Below are positions 9,190-20,714 of a DNA stretch of 64,000 bases, one piece after another. A model generated the notes under the pieces. It saw only the letters and a list, made by a program, of their open reading frames with translations, was not told the origin of the DNA and ran no database searches. The translations under genes and the position numbers were made by a program. Each line of letters begins with the position of its first letter. The first letter of the stretch is position 1. The DNA comes from Adiantum capillus-veneris (taxonomy: Eukaryota > Streptophyta > Polypodiopsida > Polypodiales > Pteridaceae): assembly GCA_014529385.2 (NCBI GenBank), contig CM043963.1:65669895-65733894 (forward strand), given 5' to 3'.

Positions 9190-10890
9190 CCATGTTAGAT
9201 GAGCAATGAGAGATTATTGACAGAGCATTGGTCCCAGTGAAAGCGGGATGGAAACAATTTGGTTGTACTATCATCTTTGACGGGTGGAGTGATATTCATA
9301 GGTGCCACATTATCAACATCCTTGTGTCCTCTTGCACCTTGGTAAGTTCTTCCTACATGCCGTTGACACGGGCAAGGCGGATGAATGTATTTCGACGGAG
9401 TTTATTTTTTGGGCACATTCAGCGGGCCATTATCAAGGTCGGGGTGGATAATGTGGTGTAGGTATTCCACATTCCATGGCTTCCTTTCACTTCATTTGAC
9501 ATCAATGATCATTCTCAGATCTCATGCGCCTTTAAGTAGCTATAACTAATAAGTTATTGGTCATATGATTTTGCAGGTTGTCACAGACAATGTGTCCAAC
9601 TGCAAGGCCATTGGGAAGATGGTTGAGACGGAGTTCCTTTGCATAGTTTGAACTCCATGTTCTGCACATTGCCTTGACTTGCTCATCAAGTTGTCCTGGG
9701 TGTAGCCTGTTGTTTTCGATGTGGCAAAGATGACTACTTCTTCAGCAAGAAACATTGGACACTTGCCATATTGAGGAGTCACAACACACTAGACATGGTG
9801 CATCCCTTGAAGACTAGGTTTGCATACATGTACCTAGTACTTCAGAGGCTTTACAGGTTGAGGGATCCACTATTGCAGACTATTGTGGACCATAAGTGGC
9901 GGTTGATGCACCATGCACAGACTGAGCTACCAAGTACATACAGAGGAGGGTGTTTCACTAGAGATTTTGGGTAGAGGAGCACTCCTTTGTAGTGGCTATC
10001 TAGCCTATCTACATTCTCTTGTGTGTGACAAACATGGAGGGGTCCATTCTTGGCCTTGTGTATCATCTATTTATGCAAATGATGCAACACATAACAACAT
10101 GTACCGTTTTGACATCAATGCGCTTGGTACTATATTCTGGTTCCGATTGTGATCCTTGGATGTTGTATTTGTTTTAAGTCTTAACTTTGCAGATGATGCA
10201 ACACATAGCAACATGTACCGTTTTGACATGGGAGTGGTAAATCAATGCGCTTGGTGTTATATTTTGGTTCCAATTGTGATCCTTGTATGTTGTATTTCTT
10301 TTAAGTCTTAACTTTGAAGTCTTATGAATTGTAGGTAGGATGACATCCTGGCTATTATGGAGAGCCGATGGACGTATATGCGTCATCCCATTCATGGGAT
10401 GATTGCTATACTCCATCCTCTCTACAAGACTCCATAGCTTTTTGCAGAGAGCAGTCTGCTCACTTTGCGATGACAATACCTACACATCATGCTCATTGAG
10501 GATGAGAAACTAGAGATCGATAATGAGATGAGCAGTTACTTGAACAATCTAGGACCGTCTTTCTTGAGGAGTGTGTCCTTGAGGCAGGAAGCTATGAAGT
10601 TTCCCATCATTTGGTGGCAAGTCTATGGCAAAGCCAGTCTTCTAAATTTGTGCAATCTCACAATACCTGATATTCTCTCACATATATTCTAATTTGTCAC
10701 TTAAAATTCATAGCACGTTCTACGCTTGGATGTTTTTGTAGTTTTCATTTGTTCCTATAGCTCATGCAAATATTCATAAGATTTCTTAGACGGTGCTTGT
10801 GAGCGCAATTGGAGCATGTACTCTTTTATACACACGAAGATTTGAAACCTCTTGAGCACTATGCAATTGGAGAAATTTGTCTCGAGCAAA
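9190..10890 (+). pseudogene. hAT-family transposase relic (DUF659 type)
   Basis: In order on the plus strand: KAGWKQFGCTIIFDGWSD and INILVSSCTLV (DUF659 core, 9236-9345), FLHAVDTGKADE, VDNVV, then after a probable GT-AG intron (about 9461-9576, ending TTTTGCAG) VVTDNVSNCKAIGKM and TPCSAHCLDLL. Next come LDMVHPLKTRFAYMYLVLQRL (9785-9850), RWTYMRHPIHG (about 10360), a segment with PIIWWQVYG (10600-10630) and CERNWSMYSFIHTK (10795-10840), the C-terminal hAT dimerisation motif. The conserved WTPC Trp is a TGA (9649-9651) and another TGA follows IHTKI (10843). Frames change several times. No BED zinc finger or terminal inverted repeats could be recognised. It is a dead DNA transposon gene. Confidence 0.85.
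10078..10312. repeat. 115-bp tandem duplication within the hAT relic
   Basis: ATGATGCAACACATA(A/G)CAAC starts at 10078 and 10193. The second copy has a small insertion and several substitutions. Confidence 0.85.
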
Positions 10891-12234
10891 CATGAAGCTC
10901 ATGAGTAGTTTTCATGCTTTGGGGTCATGCAAGTAGCTAAGTCTTAAAATATCATTGCTAGTTGGTTAAGAGACTCTTAATTTTACAGTCTAAGCTTGGC
11001 TAGTTATCCTTTGGAGGAGGCAGATGTGAAACGAAGATGGTTCTTGACCCTATTGCAAAGGAGATAGAGTGTTGAATCAGAGATGAACAGGAGATTCTAC
11101 GAGAGCTTCATAGAGAGCTTGAGAGCTTGGATCAACTGGTGACTCAATCACTGGCATGATCTTACAAGATCCCTCTTTGCGAGAAGGTTACAGATTTAGA
11201 GAGAAAACAACGGGAGAGCATTTGGCGAGGTAAGCTGCCTGTGTGTAGTATTTGTAGAGCGAATGAGGCAGTGCATCTCATTCAAACTTTAGAGTGGGAT
11301 GACCCACATGAGCACGAGACAAGTGCTTTAGGAGGTCCCAACTAGTTTACATTTATACATCCATATCAGAAAAGCGATGTGTATAAACAATATTATTTGG
11401 TGTAATCCTGAATAATACGTAAATACATGTATAAAATCTTTTCGATCGAAATTTCTAGTTATAAAATAGTGCCACCGTATTCAATCAATAACGTACTGCC
11501 ACCAGCAGCTCTGCGAGTTACCCAGCCACCACCAGTAGTAGCAAGAGCAGTACTTATGTATAATCTCTCACCCAATTTTGATGAATAGTAACCTATTTTG
11601 TGTGTTGTGCCAAACTCGTGTGGTGTAGTGGTTTCTCTCTCACCATAGAGTTGCCTTGCAGGCCGTAGGCCCTACGGGCACTTCATGGTGTGCAACCATA
11701 TGGCTTATTCCAGAAGTGTATAGAATTTAGTGCCTCGTCCTGTGGTGTGCAGCCATATGGCCTACTCCAGGGAAGGCTTTAGACAAACCTAGATGCTCAC
11801 TGGTGTGGTGTGATAGTTTATCTCTCACCACAGAGAGGAGTTATACCTTGGTGTTCGACTCATGGAGTGCAGTAGGCATGATGCTACACCTCTCACTTCA
11901 GAGTAGCCTATAGGGTTCACAATTTTAGATTAGGTCACACTATCAGTAGTACTATATAGAAACACGAGAATTAATGCTCGTCAACCTGGGAGTGGAGAGA
12001 TGCGCACTCCATGCCCCCTTCATCCTAGTATGACGTACCCATTATCCTTCTGCTTTGTATCCCGTAGATACACCATTGTTCATCAGTACTAGATGACTTG
12101 GTATTGTCTTGGATGTAGATACATGCGATGGTTGACCTACATTTGAGATTATTAAGTTGTCTTTTGGTGGTTGTGCTATGAATCCCACATATTTCATCAG
12201 GGACTAGATTGTTAAAAACTATCAATCAACATTA
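10891..12234. other. No recognisable gene; degenerate internal repeats
   Basis: The first part may still hold hAT C-terminal remains. At 11600-11900 two diverged copies of a segment occur, with GGTGTGCA(A/G)CCATATGG and TCTCTCACCA. No coding region can be supported. Confidence 0.4.
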
Positions 12235-12401
12235 CAACAACATCCATGACTTGTGTTGAGAGTACCTCACACAAGTAGGGATGTTCACGTGTACGCTCTT
12301 TCGGCCCTTTAGGTGTGTTTTCTATCACTCTACATTCCCCCCCACACACAAAATAGAGTCCACTTTTCGTACTGAGAGTACCTCACACCCATGGCTTGTT
12401 C

Positions 12402-12457
<56 letters not shown>

Positions 12458-12619
12458 AACATCCATGACTTGTGTTGAGAGTACCTCACACAAGTTGGGA
12501 CGTTCACGTGTACACTCTTTCGGCACTTTAGGTGTTTTTTCTATCACTCTACATTCCCCCCACAAACAAAATAGATTCCACTTCTCGTACTGAGAGTACC
12601 TCACACCCATGGCTTGTTC

Positions 12620-12665
<46 letters not shown>
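12235..12665. repeat. Tandem repeat of a 219-bp unit, each ending in (CT)n
   Basis: CAACAACATCCATGACTTG begins at 12235 and again at 12454. Both units run through TGTTGAGAGTACCTCACAC, a run of C, and CCATGGCTTGTTCACC, and end in (CT)n (12403-12454 and about 12622-12665). Differences are few. Frames of Leu-Ser or Glu-Arg repeats across it are artefacts. Confidence 0.93.
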
Positions 12666-12669
<4 letters not shown>

Positions 12670-13078
12670 GCTTTGTCTATCTTTAGACTTTTAGTTCATT
12701 CGCCTAGTTTTTATGGTATGCAATCATGTCATAGTATCTACAGTTTACAATCATTTATAGTGTTTATGGTTTACAATCATAGCATAGTGTCTATAGTTTA
12801 CAATCATATCATAGTGCTTATAGTTTGCAATTATATCTTAAAGATATGGTAGACACTAGGCTATCAAAACATCAACAAAAGTTCATCTCGAGGTCATAGT
12901 AAGACACTCTCACCACATGTCAAAAGATTGAGCTTTGCCGTTGTCTAAACCCTACCACTTTGGAGCATTATTACTAGTTTACAGAGACTTTGACCAAGTC
13001 TATATTTGAGCAGTTGCAGATCGTGTCTGCGCCAACTGATTTTGATATATCACTCATGACATTAGGTTCATTATTGAC
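12666..13078. other. No recognisable gene
   Basis: Contains short repeats of (A/G)TAGT(T/G)(T/A)(A/C)TAGTTTACAATCAT-like units (12720-12830). Nothing coding. Confidence 0.4.
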
Positions 13079-13420
13079 ATGGTCAAGCAAACTATTGAGC
13101 AAATCACGAAGACCTTTCAAGAGCTAAAAAATCCTTATATTACTACCTTGCCAAACATAGCTGCTTGCATACAACTTGTGCAAAAGTTGTATACAGAGTT
13201 CAGGAGCAAGGAGAAGCTTGAAAGATCAACAAAGTATGCAAGAGTGGAAGCAAGCTCTTCCAATGTTGTTGAGGATCCAGGATTCATCCCTAGGGTAGAG
13301 CCTACTGTGTCAACCGCTCCCGCTTTAGACCTCTCTCAACTCCCCCCCTATTTTACAGCTTCTACCAGATACCACCATCTTCAACATACACGCTTCTTAT
13401 CTGGGAGAGGGAAGATGGGC
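13079..13420 (+). other. Short open frame of unknown nature
   Basis: About 110 codons from an ATG at 13079 (MVKQTIEQITKTFQEL) form a plausible helical segment without a motif I recognise. The open frame runs on to 13528 but enters the duplicated block in a frame that does not carry the kinase-like sequence. It may be an exon remnant. Confidence 0.3.
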
Positions 13421-13425
13421 ACGCG

Positions 13426-15157
13426 TGAAGCATGTGGATGTCACCCATCCTGCCTTCAAAGATCCACCGTATGCTGTGAAAATTTTCAAAGTGCACTTGC
13501 ATGGACCCACTGTAGATTAGCAGGTTAAAGATGAATCAACAATTTTGGACATCGCCCATTGGGAAATTATCTATCCACTTGCCACGGTTCATGATGTGGA
13601 GTGTCTGATGCTCATTTAGCGATTTTGAAATGGTGGCCATGTAGAGCAATGGATAAAAGAGTGCACTACAGATGGTATCCAGCCTACCATTTGTGATTAC
13701 GTAGCCACTGAAGGGACAATAGAGTTGTTTTATAGTAATATTTTGTAGATGATCAATTCTCGTATCCAAACCCTAAAGTTGTGCATGCACATGACTACCT
13801 CCACAATGATCTCCACTCTAGCAACATGATGCTCCATTTTGGCTAGGAGGGTGTCTATGTAGGCATTATGGATTGGAGGTCATGCACAAAGACAAAAACT
13901 ACATTCCACTTATCTCCTCTCCGCGACTTGTAGATAGAAACAAGAACACAGTGCGAGAAAGATTATCCATGGGCCACCTCGAGTGTATATCTACTAACCC
14001 CCGCTCTTGGACTAAATGCATGGCTGTTTTCTCCATGTGCCATACTTGTAAACACCTCTTGAAGTGCTTGGTAGTGTCGCAAGAGCAAAACAAGAGTGAA
14101 TCTTTCAGCAATGTGCTTACACACCTTGAAAGTGGCAAGCAAACTAATCCCACAACCCATCCTAGCGCCTTTGACCTCTCTTTTTGTCTAAACGGTTCCC
14201 ATAGAGTGGGCTACAACATTGCTTTTGGTCTACGGCCATTGGTCTACGACCAACTGAGGACTAGTGTGAAACTAAAATTATGATTCGATCTTTGTCTTGC
14301 TTCTGGTGTCAAATGTAAATTATGTAATTGAATGTGATTCTATCTCTGTCTTGCAACATGATGTTGGATATAACTAAATAAGCAATTCACAGTGATGACA
14401 TGTTGACTTGATCGTTGAGCACTCTAATCATGACATGTTAGCTTGATTTGCAGATATGGAAGAACAACTCAACCACGCTAAAGCCCAAGTGATATTCAAA
14501 GAAGATCAAGTAAGATATGGGAAAGAGGCCCTCACACATATTGCTAGTATTGAAGAGGATGAATCCAAGTTGTAGGGCAAGCCACTAAGCCTCAAGAAAT
14601 GCAGCAAGCTTTTTGCTTTTCCCAAATTACTTTGTGCAACAACAATTATTTTGAATCAACCACAATGCAAAAGATACATCTCCATTGAAGCTACCAGATT
14701 TGCAGCACAAAGGGCTAGCATGAGTGTTGCTACGAAGGTTCATGCAGTGAGAGAGATGTATGCCAAACAACAACCAAACAACAATCTGCATCATACCAGT
14801 AATGCTATTAGAATGGCATCCTAGGGAGGCAAGTGGATTGGTCGGACCGCCTAGACACCACTGGCATTGGTCGTGGATGCATTGAAAAAAAAAGTGGCAA
14901 CACGCAATGCAAATAACCCAGTGCCTCCATGCAAGCGCCATGTAGTTCTATTTTTTTGTGGATGCATTGAAAAAAAAGTGGCAAAACGCAATGCAAATAA
15001 CCCAGTGCCTCCACACAAGCGCCATGTAGTTCTATTTTTTGAAGAGTCAGAGATATTGATCGGTTTAGCCAGCCAAGAACAAGACCTTGCAAGCCAAGGA
15101 GAGACACCAGACATGTTGCGTGGCTGAATCCTTGAGATTGAGACAAAGCTAGTGGAT
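13426..15157 (+). pseudogene. Degenerate kinase-like block, left copy of an inverted duplication
   Basis: The plus strand contains YAVKIFKVHLHGPTVD (a beta-3-like lysine segment, about 13470-13515), DIAHWEIIYPLA, a catalytic-loop-like YLHNDLHSSNMMLHF (about 13795-13845) followed by EGVYVGIMDW, and downstream EEQLNHAKAQVIFKEDQVRYGKEALTHIASIEEDE (split: residues from about 14460-14570). Frames are interrupted by stops, and the stretch 14290-14455 ends in TTTGCAG like an intron. The same DNA occurs inverted at 61545-63383. H-N-D-L-H-x-x-N resembles the catalytic loop of protein kinases of the HNDLHxxN kind, so kinase-like is my reading. The exact gene is unknown. Confidence 0.6.
14873..15042. 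repeat. 85-bp tandem duplication
   Basis: GTGGATGCATTGAAAAAAAA begins at 14873 and 14958, and each unit runs through CGCAATGCAAATAACCCAG. The inverted partner block at 61.5-63.4 kb has only one copy, so the duplication arose in this copy. Confidence 0.9.
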
Positions 15158-16091
15158 CACTAGACCAAATGAGAGACATATTGCTGAATTTAACGCTGAT
15201 TTGAATGCAACTTTCAAGATGAAAGATTTGGGGCTGTTGCATCATTACTTGGGCATACAATTTGAGCAGTGTGATGGTGGTATTGCCTTGTGTCAGAAAA
15301 GTTACATAGAGACATTGCTATGTAAATTTGGACTTGAGGATTGCAAACCTATTGCCACTCCCATGGAAACAGGTTTGAAATTGAGTCTTCATGATGCTGG
15401 TGATCTTGCCGATGTCACTCTTTACCAAACTGTTGTCGACTGCTTCATTTATGTATGCAACACGAGGCCGGATATTCAGTTTGTAGTCTCACAGGTCAGC
15501 AGATTTATGCATAGCCCAGGGTCTAAGCATTGGCAGGTTGTCAAGAGGATTTTTCGCTACCTTAGTGGCACTTTACATCTTGGCTTGTTTTATCCCAAGG
15601 GGGGATCATTGCCACCAGACTTACATGCTTTTTTGGACTCAGATTGGGCTGGTTGTTTTGACACGCGAGTGTCCACAAGTGGTTTTTGTTTCATGCTTGG
15701 CAGTTCATGTATATCATGGTTGAGCAAGAAGCAACCTACTGTAGCCACTTCGAGTTGTGAGGCTGAGTACAGGGCAGTCTTCACAGCTACGATTGAGTGT
15801 GTATGGCTCAGACGCCTTATGGCTGATGGTGTTGGACACGACACTGCCAACACTATCTACACTGATAGTCAAAGCGCATTGGCAATTGCAAGGAACCCAA
15901 TTTTTCATGCTCGCACAAAGCACATTGAGGTGCATTACCACTATGTCAGGGAGAGGCTCTCAGCAGGAGAGATCAGCTTGGCTTATGTGCCAACACAGGA
16001 CAACCTTGCAGATATTTTCACAAAGGCATTGTCTCATGAGAAGCTCGAAGCTTTCTGCAAAGCTTTGGGCTTAATCCCCTTTGTGGATTGA
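15158..16091 (+). pseudogene. Copia family A: 3' part of RT and RNase H, 5'-truncated
   Basis: From about 15160 (RPNERHIAEF) the frame continues to the end of a copia polyprotein, with ATG 15201 only an internal codon. It has FKMKDLG.LHHYLGI after the lost YVDD, then TRPDIQF, SDWAGC, the RNase H segment SSCEAEYRA, TDSQSALAIARNP, HARTKHIEVHYHY and DNLADIFTKAL. Homologous throughout to the minus-strand element at 30.9-35.3 kb. The 5' two thirds are absent, and the fragment abuts the kinase-like block directly. Confidence 0.92.
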
Positions 16092-16166
16092 TCATGTCCT
16101 CAGGGCATGGCACTTCCCTTTACTCATGTGCCAACTCTCGTTCATTGCATCACTCCAGGGGGGATT

Positions 16167-16393
16167 TGTTACCATATACATGTGGTAGTGATGTGTGTGA
16201 ACACACTAGGACCGCCGGGGCACTTTTCCCCTCTTTAGGAGGTTTTTTCCCTCGTGCATTGTATATATGCCCATCACTCTAGGGCTATCTATTTTTCCAT
16301 TGCACACTAAGTAATATACTCTCTATTGTGTGCCTTGAGCTTCCTTCATCTTCTCCAAGTTGTGTTCATTTCTCTGCAACCCTAATTCCAACA
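16167..16393 (+). mobile_element. 3' LTR of the truncated copia family A copy
   Basis: Starts TGTTACCATATACATG after a purine tract (CCAGGGGGGATT, about 16155-16166) and ends CTAATTCCAACA, giving the TG...CA ends. About 227 bp. Homologous to the LTRs at 30865-31090 and 41931-42148. Confidence 0.88.
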
Positions 16394-17114
16394 CAGAGTA
16401 CGTGAAACACGTTCATTTTTAAGCTCTTCAAAAAGAACATCAATCTTTTGATCCATAACAAGAGAATCTTGGGTGGTCATTGTTGGTTAACTCAAGCAAA
16501 AGAAAAATTTAAATATAGATATAAATCCAAAATATATTCAAGAGTTAAATTGAAAACATGAAAAAAGAGAATAAGAAAACAAATAAGATGATATCTATGT
16601 ATGTCAAACGAGCCAAAACAATTCCAAGAAGACCTCTAGTGATTATGCAAAGCCTTTGAACAATCCAAATAGTGGATGGAAGCAAGTGAGAGAGTGTCTT
16701 CTTGTTTCTTTGATGATTGTAGGCACTTTGATTGATTTTAAAGCTGATTTTTTAACACTTTGTGATTGTCCCTTGAGTGTGCATCATTTTTGTTGAAGTA
16801 AGTTGCTCGTAGTTAAGATTGGAACTATTGAGATGAGAAAGCTTGTTGTTCTTGCATCTTGAACCTTCCAAAAGCGATCTTCTTGAGAGTCTTCATGCCA
16901 AAATTTATTCGAATTGCCCACAAGAAGCACTTTTCTTTGCTTATACACACTATCTGGAGCGTTTTCAAAGCTCTAATACCAATGTTGTCTTCCTAAAATC
17001 CTCCCAACACTTTCAACACATCTTTGATTGACTAAATTAAAAAAAATTTAGTAAAGCGATCGATTGAATAATCACAACACACAAAGGGAATAACATAAAC
17101 AAAAATCAAAACAT
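16394..17114. other. No recognisable gene
   Basis: AT-rich DNA. A 62-codon frame at 16843-17031 has no motif. Confidence 0.4.
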
Positions 17115-17466
17115 AAGATGCCATACTGGATACCAATCATCCTCCTCAATCAATATGATTGAGTATCTGCCTTCCCCCTCTTTATTCATCTCATGGAGCA
17201 TCAATTACAATAAGATAAATATATGAAAGATAAGAGAGCATGAACTACGCAATCAAGAGAGTATATGAAAATATAAAGTGATAAAATATATAAGATGCCA
17301 TACTGGATACCAATCATCCTCCTCAATCAATATGATTGAGTATCTACCTTCCCCCTCTTTATTCATCTCATGGAGCATCAATTACAATAAGATAAATATA
17401 TGAAAGATAAGAGAGCATGAACTACGCAATCAAGAGAGTATATGAAAATATAAAGTGATAAAATTA
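17115..17466. repeat. 177-bp tandem duplication
   Basis: AAGATGCCATACTGGATACC starts at 17115 and 17292, and the two copies are nearly identical (for example CTGCC versus CTACC). Recent, non-coding. Confidence 0.95.
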
Positions 17467-17815
17467 GTTGATGGAGATTCTGATGGCTCCGTTGGCTTCA
17501 AAAGGAGGTCACCTGCTTAGAATGCTCTCAAAGAGCTCGTCTTCCTTGTGAAGAGTCAAGAAGTTTATTCCTCTGCTGAAAAAGTGCGATGCACGAGAAG
17601 ACACGATTTCGAGATTCCCTTTCTCTCTTCATGCATGGATCCAAAAAATAGAAGTGGTTGCTTTTCACTTAAACTCTAAGAATAGTAGGTGAAGAAGAGT
17701 TATTTAATTTGCTTCTTTTAAATGTTTTTTGAGAATAAAACACAAGCAAAATTGATAAATATCCAAAAGTAGTAATCATAGTGATAACACTATCCCTTGG
17801 TCCTCGCCTTATGAC

Positions 17816-18036
17816 TGAAGTCGCGGAGCGGAGCGTGGGTCGACTCTCTCTCTCACACACACACACACAGTGAGCTTACACAGTACAGTACGCAGAGAAC
17901 TGTTAGAAGGGTTATCTCCCAATACCTTAGTATTCACAAAGTATAAGTTAGTATATACAAAGAGTTAGAACAAAGTGAGTTAGGCGGACGGCCAGCCATA
18001 TCCGCATAAGAGGCCACTTGGGCTTTAATCCCAACA
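17816..18036 (-). mobile_element. Copia B 3' LTR
   Basis: 221 bp. On the minus strand it begins TGTTGGGATTAAAGCCC and ends GCGACTTCA. It includes a (CT)n(CA)n run. It borders the target duplication ATGAC on its left. Confidence 0.92.
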
Positions 18037-18120
18037 ACCTCCCACTTAAAGTCCAATGTGGCACTTTAAGTAACTGTAAATCTATGAACATAAATGTACA
18101 AAGATTTACATGGCTGCCAT

Positions 18121-20697
18121 CTATCCAATGCCCAATAACTCACGACAATGTACAAAGCCCTCTCCTGGAAGTCCCTTTGTGAGTAGATCAGCAGGATTGT
18201 CCTTGGTGTGGATCTTCAGCAGTTGTATCTGCTTGTCTTCAAGTACTTCCCTAATGAAGTGATATTTGACATCAATATGCTTAGTCTTCGAATGGAACAC
18301 TGGATTCTTTGCCAATTGTATAGCACTTTGACTATCACAATATAACTCTGGCATATCTACTTTGATTCCCAAGTCTGCAACCAATCTACCAAGCCAAATA
18401 GCTTCTTTGCATGCCTCATTTGCTGCAACATACTCAGCTTCTGTAGTAGACTGCGTAACACAATCTTGTAATCGAGATCGCCATGATATGGCACCTCCAG
18501 CCAATGTAAAGACATAGCCTGATGTAGATCTCCTCTTATCCAAGTCTCCTGCATAATCTGAGTCAGTGTATCCTCTGACACTCAAATCCTGACTACCATA
18601 GCATATGCGCATACTCTTTGTATGTTTTAAGTATCTCATGATACCTTTCACTGCCTCCCAATGTTTCTTGCCGGGATTTGACATATATCTGCTAACCACT
18701 CCCACTGCAAATGCAATATCCGGACGTGTAGCAATCATTGCATACATCAAACTACCCACTGCAGATGCATATGGAATCTTATCCATTTCAGCCTTTTCTT
18801 CCTCAGACACAGGACAATCTTGTTTGCTAAGTTTCACATATGGTGGCAATGGAACACTCAATGCCTTTCCCTTCTCCATATTGAAACGTTGCAAAACCTT
18901 GTCAATATACTCTGTTTGAGATAACCAAATCAACTTCTTTGATCTGTCTCTCTCAATGCGCATACCAAGTATATGACTTGCCTCACCCATGTCTTTCATG
19001 TCAAATGATTTTGCCATCTTTGACTTCAAAGCTGAAATTTCTTCCAAGTGTTTGCCAGCAATCAACATGTCATCCACATACAAAATAAGGATCAGCCAAC
19101 TGCCATCCTTAGCCTTCTTTGTATATAGACAGTGATCGAACTCACTACGTTTGTAGCCTTGAGAAAGCATAAACTGGTGGAACTTATGGTACCATGCCCT
19201 CGGTGATTGTTTTAAGCCATAAAGACTCTTTAACAACTGGCATACCAAATGTTCCATGCCTTTCTCAACAAACCCTTCTGGCTGCTGCATGTAAATTTCC
19301 ACATCTAAATCACCATGCAAGAACGCTGTCTTGACATCCATTTGGTGCAACACCAAATCCAATATAGCAACCAATGCAAGAAAGCATCTCAATGTAGTCA
19401 TCTTGACCACTGGAGAGAAGACTTCATCAAAGTCAATGCCTTGTTCTTGCTTAAAGCCCTTGGCAACAAGCCTTGCTTTGTACTTTGGCTGACTATCATG
19501 AGCGGTGATCTTATACCTGTAAACCCATTTACAAGGTAGAGCCTTTTTGCCCTGTGGTAATTTAACCAACTTCCATGTCTGGTTTTTATGCAGAGCTGTC
19601 ATCTCTGACTGCATGGCCAACTGCCATTTTTTCGAGTCAACCACTTGTAATGCTTCCTTGTAACAAGATGGTTCTCCGCAATCTGTGAGCATGACATAAT
19701 TTAGAGATGGCACATAACGATCAGGTGGTTTGGAGACACGCTCAGAACGTCTCACCACAACTGATTCTGCCTCTCTAGCCACTATAGGCTGTTCCTGAGC
19801 CTGACCATGCTGTCTTGATGTGCTAGCACTAGGTCCATCTTCCCTGAAGACAACTCTTCTGATCTCCTCTGTCTTCTCTGGCTTAGCGTGAAACTTGGCT
19901 TCATTGAAATGCACATCATTGCTACAAATAAGCTTTCTGGACTCAGGATCCCAAAGCCGGTAACCCATCTCGCCCGATTCTCCGTAGCCAAGAAATATAC
20001 ACTTCTTGCTCTTTGGTTCTAACTTATTTCTGAACTCCTTAGGAATATGGCTATAAGCTTCACAACCAAAGACTCTGAGATGCTTATACGAAGGTGCCTT
20101 GCCTGTCCATAGCATCTCGGCCACTGCACTCTTATCCAAAACCCTACTAGGAGACCTGTTGATCAAATGGACTGCTGTAGCCACTGCTTCCGCCCAAAAT
20201 CCATCAGGCAACTCAGCATTTGACAACATGCTTCTGACCTTCTCTTGTATGGTCCTATTCATACGTTCTGCAACCCCATTCTGTGAAGGATTATATGGTG
20301 CAGTAAGTTCCCGCTTAATCCCTTTTGCTTCACAAAAGTCTTGAAAAACTTTGGAAACGTACTCTCCACCATTGTCAGTTCTCAAGCACTTCAGCTTCTG
20401 ACCACTCTGATTCTCCACCAGCTGCAAGAATGTCTTAAAGACCTTGAGCACCTCATCCTTGTACTTCAAGAAGTAAACCCATACTTTGCGAGAATAGTCA
20501 TCTATGAATGTACAAAAGTACGCTGCTCCCCCTAGTGACAAACTAGGCATTGGTCCGCATAGGTCACTGTGTACAAGAGCTAACCGTTCGTCCCTACGAT
20601 TCCTCTTTGATCTGTGCGGTTCCTGTGTTTGCTTACCATAAACACAATGCTCACAAAACTCAAAATCTTGAAATGAAAAGCCAGGCAAATAACAGCA
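18121..20697 (-). CDS. Copia polyprotein fragment: integrase, RT, RNase H (open)
   Basis: An uninterrupted frame of about 855 codons without its own ATG (the first in-frame codon usually listed is a TTG; an upstream TGA lies just beyond the inversion junction). Integrase: SDLCGPMPSLSLGG, FIDDYSRKVWVYFLK, RTDNGGEY, NGVAERMNRT (D, D and E all present), HLRVFGCEAY. RT: QMDVKTAFLHGDL, LKQSPRAWYHKF, YVDDMLIAG. RNase H: TDSDYAGDLDKRRSTSGY, TEAEYVA, CDSQSAIQLAKNP, DNPADLLTKGL. Every catalytic motif I can check is present. Because gag-protease is inverted, it cannot be expressed as a full polyprotein from the LTR. Confidence 0.95.
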   Translation of the reverse strand, partial: CCYLPGFSFQDFEFCEHCVYGKQTQEPHRSKRNRRDERLALVHSDLCGPMPSLSLGGAAYFCTFIDDYSRKVWVYFLKYKDEVLKVFKTFLQLVENQSGQKLKCLRTDNGGEYVSKVFQDFCEAKGIKRELTAPYNPSQNGVAERMNRTIQEKVRSMLSNAELPDGFWAEAVATAVHLINRSPSRVLDKSAVAEMLWTGKAPSYKHLRVFGCEAYSHIPKEFRNKLEPKSKKCIFLGYGESGEMGYRLWDPESRKLICSNDVHFNEAKFHAKPEKTEEIRRVVFREDGPSASTSRQHGQAQEQPIVAREAESVVVRRSERVSKPPDRYVPSLNYVMLTDCGEPSCYKEALQVVDSKKWQLAMQSEMTALHKNQTWKLVKLPQGKKALPCKWVYRYKITAHDSQPKYKARLVAKGFKQEQGIDFDEVFSPVVKMTTLRCFLALVAILDLVLHQMDVKTAFLHGDLDVEIYMQQPEGFVEKGMEHLVCQLLKSLYGLKQSPRAWYHKFHQFMLSQGYKRSEFDHCLYTKKAKDGSWLILILYVDDMLIAGKHLEEISALKSKMAKSFDMKDMGEASHILGMRIERDRSKKLIWLSQTEYIDKVLQRFNMEKGKALSVPLPPYVKLSKQDCPVSEEEKAEMDKIPYASAVGSLMYAMIATRPDIAFAVGVVSRYMSNPGKKHWEAVKGIMRYLKHTKSMRICYGSQDLSVRGYTDSDYAGDLDKRRSTSGYVFTLAGGAISWRSRLQDCVTQSTTEAEYVAANEACKEAIWLGRLVADLGIKVDMPELYCDSQSAIQLAKNPVFHSKTKHIDVKYHFIREVLEDKQIQLLKIHTKDNPADLLTKGLPGEGFVHCRELLGIG

Positions 20698-20714
20698 CAG
20701 GAGATAGTCTTTCC

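Noticed and set aside
14627-15260. Minus-strand frames of 100-150 codons in the left kinase-like block
   Set aside because: The matching plus-strand reading shows the conserved segments (EEQLNHAKAQ, splice-like border); the minus frames are shadows.
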